The notes under the pieces were generated by a model. That model saw nothing but the letters and a program-made list of their open reading frames with translations. It was not told the origin of the DNA and searched no databases. The translations under genes were made by a program, and so were the position numbers. Below, in pieces: positions 19,255 to 27,711 of a stretch of 64,000 nucleotides of DNA. The DNA comes from Arthrobacter gallicola (GTDB lineage: Bacteria; Actinomycetota; Actinomycetes; Actinomycetales; Micrococcaceae), in contig NZ_JACSQD010000003.1 of assembly GCF_014836775.1 (NCBI RefSeq), positions 62,001 through 126,000 on the forward strand, read 5' to 3'. Positions within the stretch are counted from its first letter, which is position 1; every line of letters starts with the position of its first letter.

Positions 19255-19357
19255 CTTCGGAGGCCACCAGGAGGCGGCGGCGGCCGTCTTAAACCGCCAT
19301 GTCCCCAGAGGGCTGGCCTATTGGCGCATTCTTCGATAAATTCGCATCTTGTACGCA

Positions 19358-19374
19358 TGTTCGGTCCACGAACA
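19358..19374. promoter_or_regulatory. operator-like inverted repeat upstream of pcaF
   Basis: TGTTCG (19358-19363) and CGAACA (19369-19374) flank GTCCA. The inner 15-mer GTTCGGTCCACGAAC has the same GTTC...GAAC ends as the site before pcaH, and contains GTCCAC as do the pobA and pcaH regions. It ends 41 bases before the pcaF start. Confidence 0.55.
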
Positions 19375-19415
19375 AATCCGCGGACCTGCGGCATGCAGCA
19401 CCCAGCAAAGGAGCC

Positions 19416-20621
19416 ATGGTGAACCAGGCCTACATTTACGACGCCGTCCGGACGCCGTTCGGACGTTTCGGCGGAGCCCTCGCAGCAGTGCGCCCCGATG
19501 ATCTTGCAGCCCAGGTGGTTAAGGCCGCCGTCTCACGGGCCCCGGGGCTCGATCCCGAGCGGATCGATGAGGTGATCTTCGGAAACGCCAACGGCGCCGG
19601 TGAAGAAAACCGCAACGTAGCGCGCATGGCAAGCCTGCTGGCAGGCCTTCCGGTGTCCATTCCCGGCACCACCGTCAACCGTCTCTGCGGGTCCTCCCTG
19701 GACGCGGCGATGATCGCTTCGCGGCAGATCAACGCGGGAGATGCTGACCTGATGCTGGTGGGCGGCGCCGAATCCATGAGCCGTGCCCCCTGGGTGCTGC
19801 CGAAGAACGAGAAGCCCTACCCGGCCGGGGATCAGACCCTGGCCTCCACCACACTGGGCTGGCGGCTGGTCAACCCGAAGATGCCCAAGGAATGGACGGT
19901 GTCCCTCGGTGAGGCCACCGAACAGCTCCGCGAAAAGTACGGCATCACCCGGGAACGCCAGGATGCCTTCGCCGCGCGCTCCCACGAGCTGGCAGCCCAA
20001 GCCTGGGACGAAGGACGCTACGAGAACCTGACCGTCGCCGTCGACGGCGTGGACCTTTCCCGCGACGAGAGCATCCGTGCCGGGTCCACCGTGGAAAAGC
20101 TGGCCACGCTCAAGACCGTCTTCCGGCCCGTTTCGGATGAGCCCTCCGGCGGCACCGTCACCGCGGGCAACGCCTCACCCCTGAACGACGGCGCTTCCGC
20201 AGCCTGGCTGGGCAGCGAAGCCGCGTCGCAGCTGCTCGGACTTGATCCCCTTGCCCGCATTGCCGGCAGGGGAGCGGCCGCAAACGAGCCGCAGTACTTT
20301 GGCTATGCCCCGGTCGAAGCCGCCAACACCGCATTGAAGCGGGCCGGTATCTCTTGGAGCGACGTCGGCGCGGTCGAACTCAATGAAGCCTTCGCGGCCC
20401 AGTCGCTGGCCTGCATGGACGCCTGGGACATTGATCCCGGCATCGTCAACGCCTGGGGCGGTGCCGTGTCCATCGGCCACCCGCTCGGTGCCTCCGGCAC
20501 CCGGATCCTTGGCACGCTCGCCCGCCGCCTGGAAGCCTCCGGGACACGCTGGGGCGTCGCAGCCATCTGCATCGGCGTCGGCCAGGGCCTCGCCGTCGTA
20601 CTCGAAAACACCAAAGCCTAA
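19416..20621 (+). CDS. pcaF: 3-oxoadipyl-CoA thiolase
   Basis: The protein has 401 residues. Thiolase motifs are the nucleophilic cysteine in TVNRLCGSSLDA, NEAFAAQSLA, GGAVSIGHPLGASG and the C-terminal CIGVGQG. Cleaves 3-oxoadipyl-CoA to succinyl-CoA and acetyl-CoA, the last step of the pathway, as judged by its place next to pcaIJ. AAAGGAG at 19407-19413 supports ATG 19416; an in-frame start at 19299 would add 39 residues of non-thiolase sequence. Confidence 0.94.
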   Translation: MVNQAYIYDAVRTPFGRFGGALAAVRPDDLAAQVVKAAVSRAPGLDPERIDEVIFGNANGAGEENRNVARMASLLAGLPVSIPGTTVNRLCGSSLDAAMIASRQINAGDADLMLVGGAESMSRAPWVLPKNEKPYPAGDQTLASTTLGWRLVNPKMPKEWTVSLGEATEQLREKYGITRERQDAFAARSHELAAQAWDEGRYENLTVAVDGVDLSRDESIRAGSTVEKLATLKTVFRPVSDEPSGGTVTAGNASPLNDGASAAWLGSEAASQLLGLDPLARIAGRGAAANEPQYFGYAPVEAANTALKRAGISWSDVGAVELNEAFAAQSLACMDAWDIDPGIVNAWGGAVSIGHPLGASGTRILGTLARRLEASGTRWGVAAICIGVGQGLAVVLENTKA

Positions 20622-20637
20622 CTTCCCAGGGAGAACC

Positions 20638-21321
20638 GTGCTGAATATTCTGCAGGACGTCGACGAAGCAGTCGCGCCGATCTATGACGGGGCCACCGTG
20701 ATGATCGGGGGCTTCGGCAAGGCCGGGCAGCCCGTCGAGCTGATTGAAGCCTTGCTGCGCCAGGGCGCCAAGGACCTGACCGTCGTGAACAACAACGCCG
20801 GAAACGGTGAGGAGGGGCTCGCAGCGCTCATCGGCGCCGGCCGGGTCAGCAAGATCATTTGCTCGTTCCCGCGCCAGTCCGATTCGCACGTCTTCGACGC
20901 CAAGTTCCGTGCCGGGGAAATCGAACTGGAACTGGTGCCGCAGGGCAACCTCGCCGAGCGGATCCGGGCCGCCGGCGCCGGGATCGGCGGTTTCTTCACC
21001 CCCACCGCCTACGGCACACCGCTGGCAGAGGGCAAGGAAACCCGCATGATCGACGGCCGGGGATACGTCTTCGAGACGCCTATCCACGCTGATTTCGCCC
21101 TGGTGAAGGCTCTGAAGGCGGACCGGACCGGGAACCTGATCTACCGCAAGACCGCCCGGAACTTCGGGCCGATCATGGCAGCGGCTGCAAAGAATGCCAT
21201 TGTCCAGGTCCGCGAAATCGTCGAAACCGGAGAACTCGATCCGGAAATCATTGTGACCCCCGGAATCTACGTGAACTCCCTGGTCCAGGTATCCCGCGAG
21301 AAAGCACCGGCAGCAGCATGA
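20638..21321 (+). CDS. pcaI: 3-oxoadipate CoA-transferase subunit A
   Basis: The protein has 227 residues and belongs to CoA-transferase family I, alpha subunit. It shows GATVMIGGFGKAGQP near the N-terminus, then NNNAGNGEEGLAALI and GFFTPTAYGT. With PcaJ it transfers CoA from succinyl-CoA to 3-oxoadipate. The start is GTG 20638 with CAGGGAGA upstream, 16 bases after pcaF; a longer open frame into pcaF was ignored. It overlaps pcaJ by four bases (ATGA). Confidence 0.94.
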   Translation: MLNILQDVDEAVAPIYDGATVMIGGFGKAGQPVELIEALLRQGAKDLTVVNNNAGNGEEGLAALIGAGRVSKIICSFPRQSDSHVFDAKFRAGEIELELVPQGNLAERIRAAGAGIGGFFTPTAYGTPLAEGKETRMIDGRGYVFETPIHADFALVKALKADRTGNLIYRKTARNFGPIMAAAAKNAIVQVREIVETGELDPEIIVTPGIYVNSLVQVSREKAPAAA

Positions 21322-21998
21322 GTGAGAAGGCAGAGAACACCATCGTGAGCGAAAAACTGGACCGCAACTCACTGGCCGAACTGGTAGCCCGGGACATTGC
21401 CCCGGGATCGTTCGTGAACCTGGGCATCGGCCAGCCGACCCTCGTCTCGAACTACCTCAAGCCCGAGCAGCACGTCACCCTGCACACCGAAAACGGCATG
21501 CTGGGCATGGGTCCCGAAGCCCAGGGCAGCGAAATCGACGGAGACCTGATCAACGCCGGTAAGATTCCGGTCACCGAACTGCCGGGTGCCTCCTACTTCC
21601 ACCACGCTGATTCCTTTGCGATCATGCGCGGAGGGCACCTGGACGTCTGCGTGCTGGGTGCCTTCCAGGTTTCCGCCACCGGTGACCTGGCGAACTGGCA
21701 CACCGGAGCGCCGGATGCGATCCCCGCTGTCGGCGGCGCCATGGACCTGGCCACCGGTGCCAAGGACGTGTACGTGATGATGTCGCTGTTCACCCGCGAA
21801 GGCCTCAGCAAGCTGGTTGCCGAATGCTCCTACCCGCTGACGGGAGTGGGATGCGTGACGCGCGTCTACACTAATGAAGCGGTGTTCCTCATCAAGGAGG
21901 ACGGCGTCCATGTCCGCGAGACCTTTGGGATCAGCTTCGAGGAGCTTGCCGCCAAGATGGATGTGCCGCTGACCGCACCTTCCGCGGACGCAGCCTAA
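21318..21998 (+). CDS. pcaJ: 3-oxoadipate CoA-transferase subunit B
   Basis: The protein has 226 residues and is the beta subunit of family I CoA-transferase, with the catalytic glutamate in ENGMLGMGP and the FVNLGIGQPTLVSNY motif. It partners PcaI. ATG 21318 overlaps the pcaI stop; an internal GTG at 21345 is a less likely start. Confidence 0.94.
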   Translation: MSEKAENTIVSEKLDRNSLAELVARDIAPGSFVNLGIGQPTLVSNYLKPEQHVTLHTENGMLGMGPEAQGSEIDGDLINAGKIPVTELPGASYFHHADSFAIMRGGHLDVCVLGAFQVSATGDLANWHTGAPDAIPAVGGAMDLATGAKDVYVMMSLFTREGLSKLVAECSYPLTGVGCVTRVYTNEAVFLIKEDGVHVRETFGISFEELAAKMDVPLTAPSADAA

Positions 21999-22017
21999 GA
22001 CCTTCAATGGGGGATCA

Positions 22018-22809
22018 ATGAGCGAAACCATCGCGGCCAGCGACCAGTTTGTCCAGTCGCTGGCCCGTGGGCTGTCCGTCATCCGGGCGTTCGACGCCGA
22101 GTACGTACAGATGACGCTCAGCGATGTCTCCCGCCGCACCGGACTGACCAGGGCCACGGCCCGGCGGTTCCTGCTCACACTGGTGGAACTCGGGTATGTC
22201 CGTACCGACGGGCGGAGCTTCGAGCTGACCGCACTGGTCCTGCAGCTCGGCTACTCCTACCTCGCCGGGCAGACCCTCCCGCAGCTTGCTCAGCCGCTGC
22301 TCGAGGATCTGTCCCGGGAAATCCATGAATCGACGTCGGCTTCCGTCCTGGACGGCAACGAAATTGTCTATGTGGCCAGAATCCATACCCGCCGCCTGAT
22401 GACGGTGGGAATCACGGTCGGGACGCGGTTCCCTGCCTACGCCACCTCCATGGGCCGGGTCCTGCTGGCCGGACTGCCGGAGGACCGGCTGGCGGCGTAC
22501 CTCGCGGAGGTGGAACTCAAGCCGCTGACCGAGCGGACGCTGACCACCGAGGCCGCACTCCGGGCCGAAGTCCAGCGGGTCCGCGAGCAGGGCTGGGCTG
22601 TGGTGGATCAGGAACTTGAACGTGGACTGCGGTCCGTGGCGGTTCCGATTTTCAGTCCGTCGGGTGAAGTGATCGCTGCGCTGAATACCTCCATGCAGGC
22701 CACGCTCGGGCTGGATGGCCCTACACTGGAGGAAGCGGCGGCCTCGGTGCTGCCGCATCTGCAGGAGGCTTCACGGAAGATCACGCAGGCCCTGGCGGCC
22801 CGGAGCTGA
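22018..22809 (+). CDS. pcaR: IclR-family regulator of the pca genes
   Basis: The protein has 263 residues. The N-terminal winged helix-turn-helix (LSDVSRRTGLTRATARRFLLTLVELGYV) and C-terminal IclR domain (VGTRFPAYATSMGRVLLAGL, then AVPIFSPSGEVIAALNTSM) match the PcaR/PobR/CatR subgroup, whose members bind beta-ketoadipate pathway intermediates. It lies 19 bases after pcaJ in the same direction, so it is probably the last gene of pcaFIJR and autoregulated through the site at 19358-19374. The symbol rests on family and position. Confidence 0.85.
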   Translation: MSETIAASDQFVQSLARGLSVIRAFDAEYVQMTLSDVSRRTGLTRATARRFLLTLVELGYVRTDGRSFELTALVLQLGYSYLAGQTLPQLAQPLLEDLSREIHESTSASVLDGNEIVYVARIHTRRLMTVGITVGTRFPAYATSMGRVLLAGLPEDRLAAYLAEVELKPLTERTLTTEAALRAEVQRVREQGWAVVDQELERGLRSVAVPIFSPSGEVIAALNTSMQATLGLDGPTLEEAAASVLPHLQEASRKITQALAARS

Positions 22810-23144
22810 CTTCCCGGCAGATCTGGGCTGGCTCAGCTCCGTCCCGGTCCGGGTGTGGAGTCTGCTAGACTTATTACAATTGTTTGTGTGGCAGTGGATG
22901 AAGGCCGCTCGCATGTTCTCCGGATATCTCTCCGAAGTGCGGGTGGGGGCCTGTTTCCGGGTTGCAGGGTTCTTGTGCAACGAATGCCACACTTTTGCAC
23001 GCCTACGGTCGCTTTCGGTTCAACGGAACGTCTCGGGGGCACTGCGGCAACAAACTTTGAAAAGCGTCGCCTGAGGCTGCAGACAGCCGGCAGCCCGGCG
23101 TTGCAACCAGAGAATCTATCTCGAGATAAACGGAGAACTGATAA
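22810..23144 (+). promoter_or_regulatory. rpsL promoter and leader region
   Basis: This 335-base gap holds TGCTAGACT (22863-22871), an extended -10 with the hexamer TAGACT at 22866-22871 but no good -35. It is followed by a leader of about 265 bases. A perfect 12-base palindrome TATCTCGAGATA (23117-23128) lies four bases before the GGAGA ribosome binding site (23132-23136). No gene was seen. Confidence 0.5.
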
Positions 23145-23519
23145 GTGCCTACGATTCAGCAGCTGGTCCGGAAGGGCCGCTCACCCAAGGTCTCCAAGAC
23201 CAAGGCTCCCGCCCTTAAGGGCAGCCCGATGCGCCGTGGTGTGTGCACCCGTGTTTACACCACCACCCCCAAGAAGCCGAACTCGGCTCTGCGTAAGGTA
23301 GCCCGCGTCCGCCTCAACGGCGGCGTTGAAGTTACCGCCTACATCCCCGGTGTGGGTCACAACCTGCAGGAACACTCCATCGTGCTGGTCCGCGGTGGCC
23401 GTGTGAAGGACCTGCCCGGTGTCCGTTACAAGATCGTTCGCGGCGCACTTGACACCCAGGGTGTTAAGAACCGCAAGCAGGCTCGCAGCCGCTACGGCGC
23501 GAAGATGGAGAAGAAGTAA
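23145..23519 (+). CDS. rpsL: 30S ribosomal protein S12
   Basis: The protein has 124 residues and matches S12 throughout ([40 protein letters not shown]). It lines the decoding centre. The lysines that mutate in streptomycin resistance (in TPKKPNS and in the region before PGVRYK) are of the sensitive type as far as they can be read. GTG 23145 follows GGAGA. It is the first gene of the str operon. Confidence 0.98.
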   Translation: MPTIQQLVRKGRSPKVSKTKAPALKGSPMRRGVCTRVYTTTPKKPNSALRKVARVRLNGGVEVTAYIPGVGHNLQEHSIVLVRGGRVKDLPGVRYKIVRGALDTQGVKNRKQARSRYGAKMEKK

Positions 23520-23520
23520 T

Positions 23521-23991
23521 ATGCCCCGCAAGGGTCCGGCCCCCAAGCGGCCGCTCGCAGTTGATCCCGTCTACGGCTCCCCGCTGGTCACGCAGCTGAT
23601 CAACAAGGTCCTCGTCGACGGCAAGAAGTCCACCGCCGAGCGCATCGTTTACGGTGCACTCGCCGGAGCACAGGAGAAGACCGGACAGGATCCGGTTGCA
23701 GCCCTGAAGAAGGCCATGGACAACATCAAGCCGAGCCTTGAGGTTAAGTCCCGCCGCGTTGGCGGCGCCACCTACCAGGTGCCGGTTGAGGTCAAGCCGG
23801 GCCGTGCAACTGCACTGGCCCTGCGCTGGCTGGTGGGCTACTCCAAGGCCCGCCGCGAAAAGACGATGACCGAGCGCCTGCGCAACGAGATCCTCGATGC
23901 CTCCAACGGCCTTGGTGCTGCTGTCAAGCGTCGCGAAGATACCCACAAGATGGCCGAGTCCAACAAGGCCTTCGCCCACTACCGCTGGTAA
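23521..23991 (+). CDS. rpsG: 30S ribosomal protein S7
   Basis: The protein has 156 residues ([31 protein letters not shown] ...), the standard length for bacterial S7, which nucleates the 30S head. The start is ATG 23521, one base after the rpsL stop, so translation is likely coupled; the longer open frame from 23419 lies inside rpsL and was rejected. Confidence 0.98.
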   Translation: MPRKGPAPKRPLAVDPVYGSPLVTQLINKVLVDGKKSTAERIVYGALAGAQEKTGQDPVAALKKAMDNIKPSLEVKSRRVGGATYQVPVEVKPGRATALALRWLVGYSKARREKTMTERLRNEILDASNGLGAAVKRREDTHKMAESNKAFAHYRW

Positions 23992-24028
23992 TAAGCCTTC
24001 ACCAGATTCTGTTCAGCCCAGGCCCTGC

Positions 24029-24046
24029 GGCCCGCTTCGGCGGGCC
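24029..24046 (+). other. UUCG-capped hairpin in the rpsG-fusA spacer
   Basis: GGCCCGC-TTCG-GCGGGCC gives a 7-bp stem with a very stable UUCG tetraloop. It has no T-run. It lies in a 114-base gap and probably stabilises or processes the mRNA. Confidence 0.5.
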
Positions 24047-24105
24047 TCGGGGCCGAAGGCCGAATGGATGACCGGCAGGGCCAGAACCAAAACTAGGGAG
24101 AAACC

Positions 24106-26220
24106 GTGGCACTCGACGTGCTTACCGACCTCAACAAGGTCCGCAACATCGGCATCATGGCCCACATTGATGCCGGCAAGACCACAACCACCGAGCGCAT
24201 CCTGTTCTACACCGGTGTCAACCACAAGATTGGCGAGACGCACGACGGCGCCTCGACCATGGACTGGATGGCACAGGAGCAGGAGCGGGGTATCACCATT
24301 ACCTCCGCAGCTACCACGTGCTACTGGGACAACAACCAGATCAACATCATCGACACGCCGGGTCACGTTGACTTCACTGTCGAGGTTGAGCGGTCCCTGC
24401 GCGTGCTCGACGGCGCCGTAGCCGTCTTCGACGGCAAGGAAGGCGTGGAGCCGCAGTCCGAGACTGTCTGGCGCCAGGCTGACAAGTACAACGTTCCGCG
24501 TATCTGCTTCGTCAACAAGATGGACAAGCTGGGCGCTGACTTCTACTTCACCGTCGACACCATCATCAACCGCCTCGGCGCCAAGCCGCTGGTCCTCCAG
24601 CTGCCGATCGGTTCCGAGAGCGAATTCGAGGGCGTCGTTGACCTCCTCGAAATGCGTGCACTCACCTGGCGCGGCGACGCCAAGGGTGACGTGACCATGG
24701 GCGCCAAGTACGAAGTTGAGCCGATCCCCGCAGACCTGCAGGAAAAGGCTGAAGAGTACCGCGCCAAGCTGGTTGAGACCGTTGCTGAAGCCAGCGACGA
24801 GCTGATGGACAAGTACCTCGAAGGTGAAGAACTCACCCTTGAGGAACTGAAGGCCGGCATCCGCAAGCTGACCGTCAACTCCGAGGTCTACCCGGTGCTG
24901 TGCGGCTCCGCGTTCAAGAACCGCGGCGTACAGCCGATGCTTGACGCCGTCGTCGCTTACCTGCCGAGCCCGCTTGACGTCCCGAACATCAAGGGCCACG
25001 ACATCCGCGACGAAGAGGTCATCCTCGAACGCGCCGCTGATTCCGAAGCTCCGTTCGCGGCACTGGCGTTCAAGGTTGTCACGCACCCGTTCTTCGGTCG
25101 TCTGACCTACATCCGCGTGTACTCCGGTCACGCTGCTTCCGGCACGCAGGTCATGAACTCGACCAAGCAGAAGAAGGAGCGCATCGGAAAGCTCTTCCAG
25201 ATGCACGCCAACAAGGAAAACCCGGTCGACGAGATCACGACCGGCCACATCTACGCCGCTATCGGCCTGAAGGACACCACCACGGGCGACACCCTGTGCG
25301 ACCTTCAGAACCCGATCGTGCTGGAATCCATGAGCTTCCCGGAGCCCGTGATTTCCGTGGCCATCGAACCGAAGACCAAGGGTGACCAGGAGAAGCTCTC
25401 CACGGCTATCCAGAAGCTCTCCGAAGAGGATCCGACCTTCCAGGTCTCCCTCGACGAGGACACCGGCCAGACGATCATCGCCGGCATGGGCGAGCTCCAC
25501 CTGGACATCCTGGTGGACCGCATGCGCCGCGAGTTCCGCGTTGAAGCCAACGTGGGCAAGCCCCAGGTTGCTTACCGCGAAACGATCCGCCGTACGGTCG
25601 AGCGTTACGACTACACGCACAAGAAGCAGACCGGTGGTTCCGGCCAGTTCGCTAAGATCCAGATCGCGATCGAGCCGCTGGATACTGCTGAAGGCGCAAT
25701 GTACGAGTTCGAGAACAAGGTCACCGGTGGCCGTGTTCCGCGCGAATACATCCCCAGCGTCGACCAGGGCATCCAGAGCGCCCTCACCGACGGCATCCTT
25801 GCCGGTTACCCGGTTGTCGGCATCAAGGCAACGCTTATCGACGGCGCTTACCACGACGTCGACTCCTCGGAAATGGCGTTCAAGATCGCCGGCCGCCAGG
25901 CTTTCAAGGAAGCTGCACGGCAGGCAAGCCCGGTTCTGCTTGAACCGATCATGGATGTTGAAGTCCGCACCCCTGAGGAATACATGGGTGAGGTCATCGG
26001 CGACATCAACTCGCGCCGCGGGCAGATGCAGTCGATGGAAGACGCCAGCGGCGTAAAGGTCATTCGTGCCCTTGTCCCGCTGTCCGGCATGTTTGGGTAC
26101 ATCGGCGACCTGCGGTCCAAGACCCAGGGCCGCGCCGTTTACTCGATGTCGTTCAACAGCTACGCAGAGGTCCCGAAGGCAGTAGCCGACGAGATCATCC
26201 AGAAGACGCGCGGCGAGTAA
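24106..26220 (+). CDS. fusA: elongation factor G
   Basis: The protein has 704 residues and is a translational GTPase. The P-loop [19 protein letters not shown] is at the N-terminus, followed by DTPGHVDFT (G3) and NKMDK (G4). Domains II to V, including [10 protein letters not shown] and the C-terminal [13 protein letters not shown], are intact. It catalyses ribosomal translocation. The start is GTG 24106 after AGGGAG. Confidence 0.97.
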   Translation: MALDVLTDLNKVRNIGIMAHIDAGKTTTTERILFYTGVNHKIGETHDGASTMDWMAQEQERGITITSAATTCYWDNNQINIIDTPGHVDFTVEVERSLRVLDGAVAVFDGKEGVEPQSETVWRQADKYNVPRICFVNKMDKLGADFYFTVDTIINRLGAKPLVLQLPIGSESEFEGVVDLLEMRALTWRGDAKGDVTMGAKYEVEPIPADLQEKAEEYRAKLVETVAEASDELMDKYLEGEELTLEELKAGIRKLTVNSEVYPVLCGSAFKNRGVQPMLDAVVAYLPSPLDVPNIKGHDIRDEEVILERAADSEAPFAALAFKVVTHPFFGRLTYIRVYSGHAASGTQVMNSTKQKKERIGKLFQMHANKENPVDEITTGHIYAAIGLKDTTTGDTLCDLQNPIVLESMSFPEPVISVAIEPKTKGDQEKLSTAIQKLSEEDPTFQVSLDEDTGQTIIAGMGELHLDILVDRMRREFRVEANVGKPQVAYRETIRRTVERYDYTHKKQTGGSGQFAKIQIAIEPLDTAEGAMYEFENKVTGGRVPREYIPSVDQGIQSALTDGILAGYPVVGIKATLIDGAYHDVDSSEMAFKIAGRQAFKEAARQASPVLLEPIMDVEVRTPEEYMGEVIGDINSRRGQMQSMEDASGVKVIRALVPLSGMFGYIGDLRSKTQGRAVYSMSFNSYAEVPKAVADEIIQKTRGE

Positions 26221-26226
26221 AACCCT

Positions 26227-26300
26227 GGCCGGTGTCCGGAGCACTTCGGACACCGGCCGTGCGCAGCCTGGTCCAGGGATTAATAATCCGGAAGACCAGG
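26227..26300 (+). other. fusA-tuf spacer hairpins
   Basis: A perfect 12-bp stem GGCCGGTGTCCG (26227-26238) with CGGACACCGGCC (26247-26258) follows the fusA stop by six bases. A second structure pairs CCTGGTC (26267-26273) with GACCAGG (26294-26300) around an inner GGATT-AAT-AATCC. Neither has a T-run. They may reduce read-through or protect fusA mRNA while tuf uses its own promoter. Confidence 0.55.
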
Positions 26301-26351
26301 TTGCGCGGCCAGACTGAGCGGAACCTGTAAGGAACCGCAGCACAAGGCAAT

Positions 26352-26381
26352 TTCATCAAAATAACAGCCCCCCAGTAGACT
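26352..26381 (+). promoter_or_regulatory. candidate tuf promoter
   Basis: TTCATC (26352-26357), an 18-base spacer and TAGACT (26376-26381) precede tuf by about 67 bases. The same -10 occurs ahead of rpoB, rpsL and secY. Confidence 0.5.
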
Positions 26382-26448
26382 TGTATCGGATCAGTTGCGA
26401 GAAGCGCGGCTGGTGATTGAAGTCTTCTAACCTTTCTAGGAGGAACCC

Positions 26449-27639
26449 GTGGCGAAGGCAAAGTTCGAGCGGACTAAGCCGCACGTCAACATCGGCACCA
26501 TTGGTCACGTTGACCATGGAAAGACGACGTTGACCGCTGCCATTTCAAAGGTGCTTGCTGACAAGTACCCTGACCTGAACGAGCAGCGCGACTTCGCTGC
26601 TATTGACTCCGCGCCGGAAGAGCGTCAGCGCGGTATCACCATCAACATCTCGCACATTGAGTACCAGACCGAGAAGCGTCACTACGCACACGTTGACGCC
26701 CCGGGCCACGCTGACTACATCAAGAACATGATCACCGGCGCAGCTCAGATGGACGGCGCAATCCTCGTGGTTGCCGCTACTGACGGCCCGATGGCTCAGA
26801 CCCGCGAGCACGTTCTGCTCGCCCGCCAGGTTGGTGTTCCCTACCTGCTGGTCGCTCTGAACAAGTCCGACATGGTTGAGGACGAGGAACTTCTCGACCT
26901 CGTGGAAATGGAAGTTCGCGAACTGCTGAGCTCCCAGGAGTTCGACGGCGACAACGCTCCCGTCGTTCGCGTTTCCGGCCTGAAGGCACTGGAAGGCGAC
27001 CCCAAGTGGGTTGCGTCCGTCGAAGAACTCATGGAAGCCGTTGACAACAACGTTCCGGACCCCGTTCGCGACAAGGACAAGCCGTTCCTGATGCCGATCG
27101 AGGACGTCTTCACCATCACCGGTCGTGGCACCGTTGTTACGGGCCGCGCCGAGCGCGGTACCCTCGCTATCAACTCCGAGGTCGAGATCGTCGGCATCCG
27201 TCCGGTCCAGAAGACCACGGTTACCGGTATCGAGATGTTCCACAAGCAGCTTGACGAAGCATGGGCCGGCGAGAACTGTGGCCTGCTGCTCCGCGGTATC
27301 AAGCGCGAAGACGTAGAGCGTGGCCAGGTTGTCGTCAAGCCGGGTTCCATCACCCCGCACACCGACTTCGAGGCCAACGTCTACATCCTGTCCAAGGATG
27401 AAGGCGGCCGCCACAACCCGTTCTACTCGAACTACCGCCCGCAGTTCTACTTCCGCACCACCGACGTCACGGGTGTTATCACCCTGCCCGAGGGTACGGA
27501 AATGGTTATGCCCGGTGACAACACCGAAATGACCGTTGAACTGATCCAGCCGATCGCAATGGAAGAGGGCCTCGGCTTCGCTATCCGCGAAGGCGGCCGC
27601 ACCGTTGGATCCGGCCGCGTCACCAAGATCATCAAGTAA
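26449..27639 (+). CDS. tuf: elongation factor Tu
   Basis: The protein has 396 residues with the GTPase motifs [18 protein letters not shown] and NKSD, and complete domains II and III. It delivers aminoacyl-tRNA to the ribosome. The start is GTG 26449 after CTAGGAGGA. It is the last gene of the str operon, with its own likely promoter, and is closed by a strong terminator. Confidence 0.98.
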   Translation: MAKAKFERTKPHVNIGTIGHVDHGKTTLTAAISKVLADKYPDLNEQRDFAAIDSAPEERQRGITINISHIEYQTEKRHYAHVDAPGHADYIKNMITGAAQMDGAILVVAATDGPMAQTREHVLLARQVGVPYLLVALNKSDMVEDEELLDLVEMEVRELLSSQEFDGDNAPVVRVSGLKALEGDPKWVASVEELMEAVDNNVPDPVRDKDKPFLMPIEDVFTITGRGTVVTGRAERGTLAINSEVEIVGIRPVQKTTVTGIEMFHKQLDEAWAGENCGLLLRGIKREDVERGQVVVKPGSITPHTDFEANVYILSKDEGGRHNPFYSNYRPQFYFRTTDVTGVITLPEGTEMVMPGDNTEMTVELIQPIAMEEGLGFAIREGGRTVGSGRVTKIIK

Positions 27640-27679
27640 TTTGATGCTCTGACGCTCGGACCGTTCGGTTCAGCATTGA

Positions 27680-27711
27680 GAAGGCCCCGCCGCTACGGCA
27701 GCGGGGCCTTC
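27680..27711. terminator. bidirectional terminator after tuf
   Basis: The 11-bp perfect stem GAAGGCCCCGC (27680-27690) with GCGGGGCCTTC (27701-27711) is followed by TTGCGTT. The stop codon of the converging - strand gene (27693-27695) lies in the loop, so the right arm encodes that gene's last residues. Confidence 0.8.

Noticed and set aside
24013-26343. 776-codon open frame antisense to fusA
   Set aside because: Same cause as in rpoB; the + strand frame is clearly elongation factor G.
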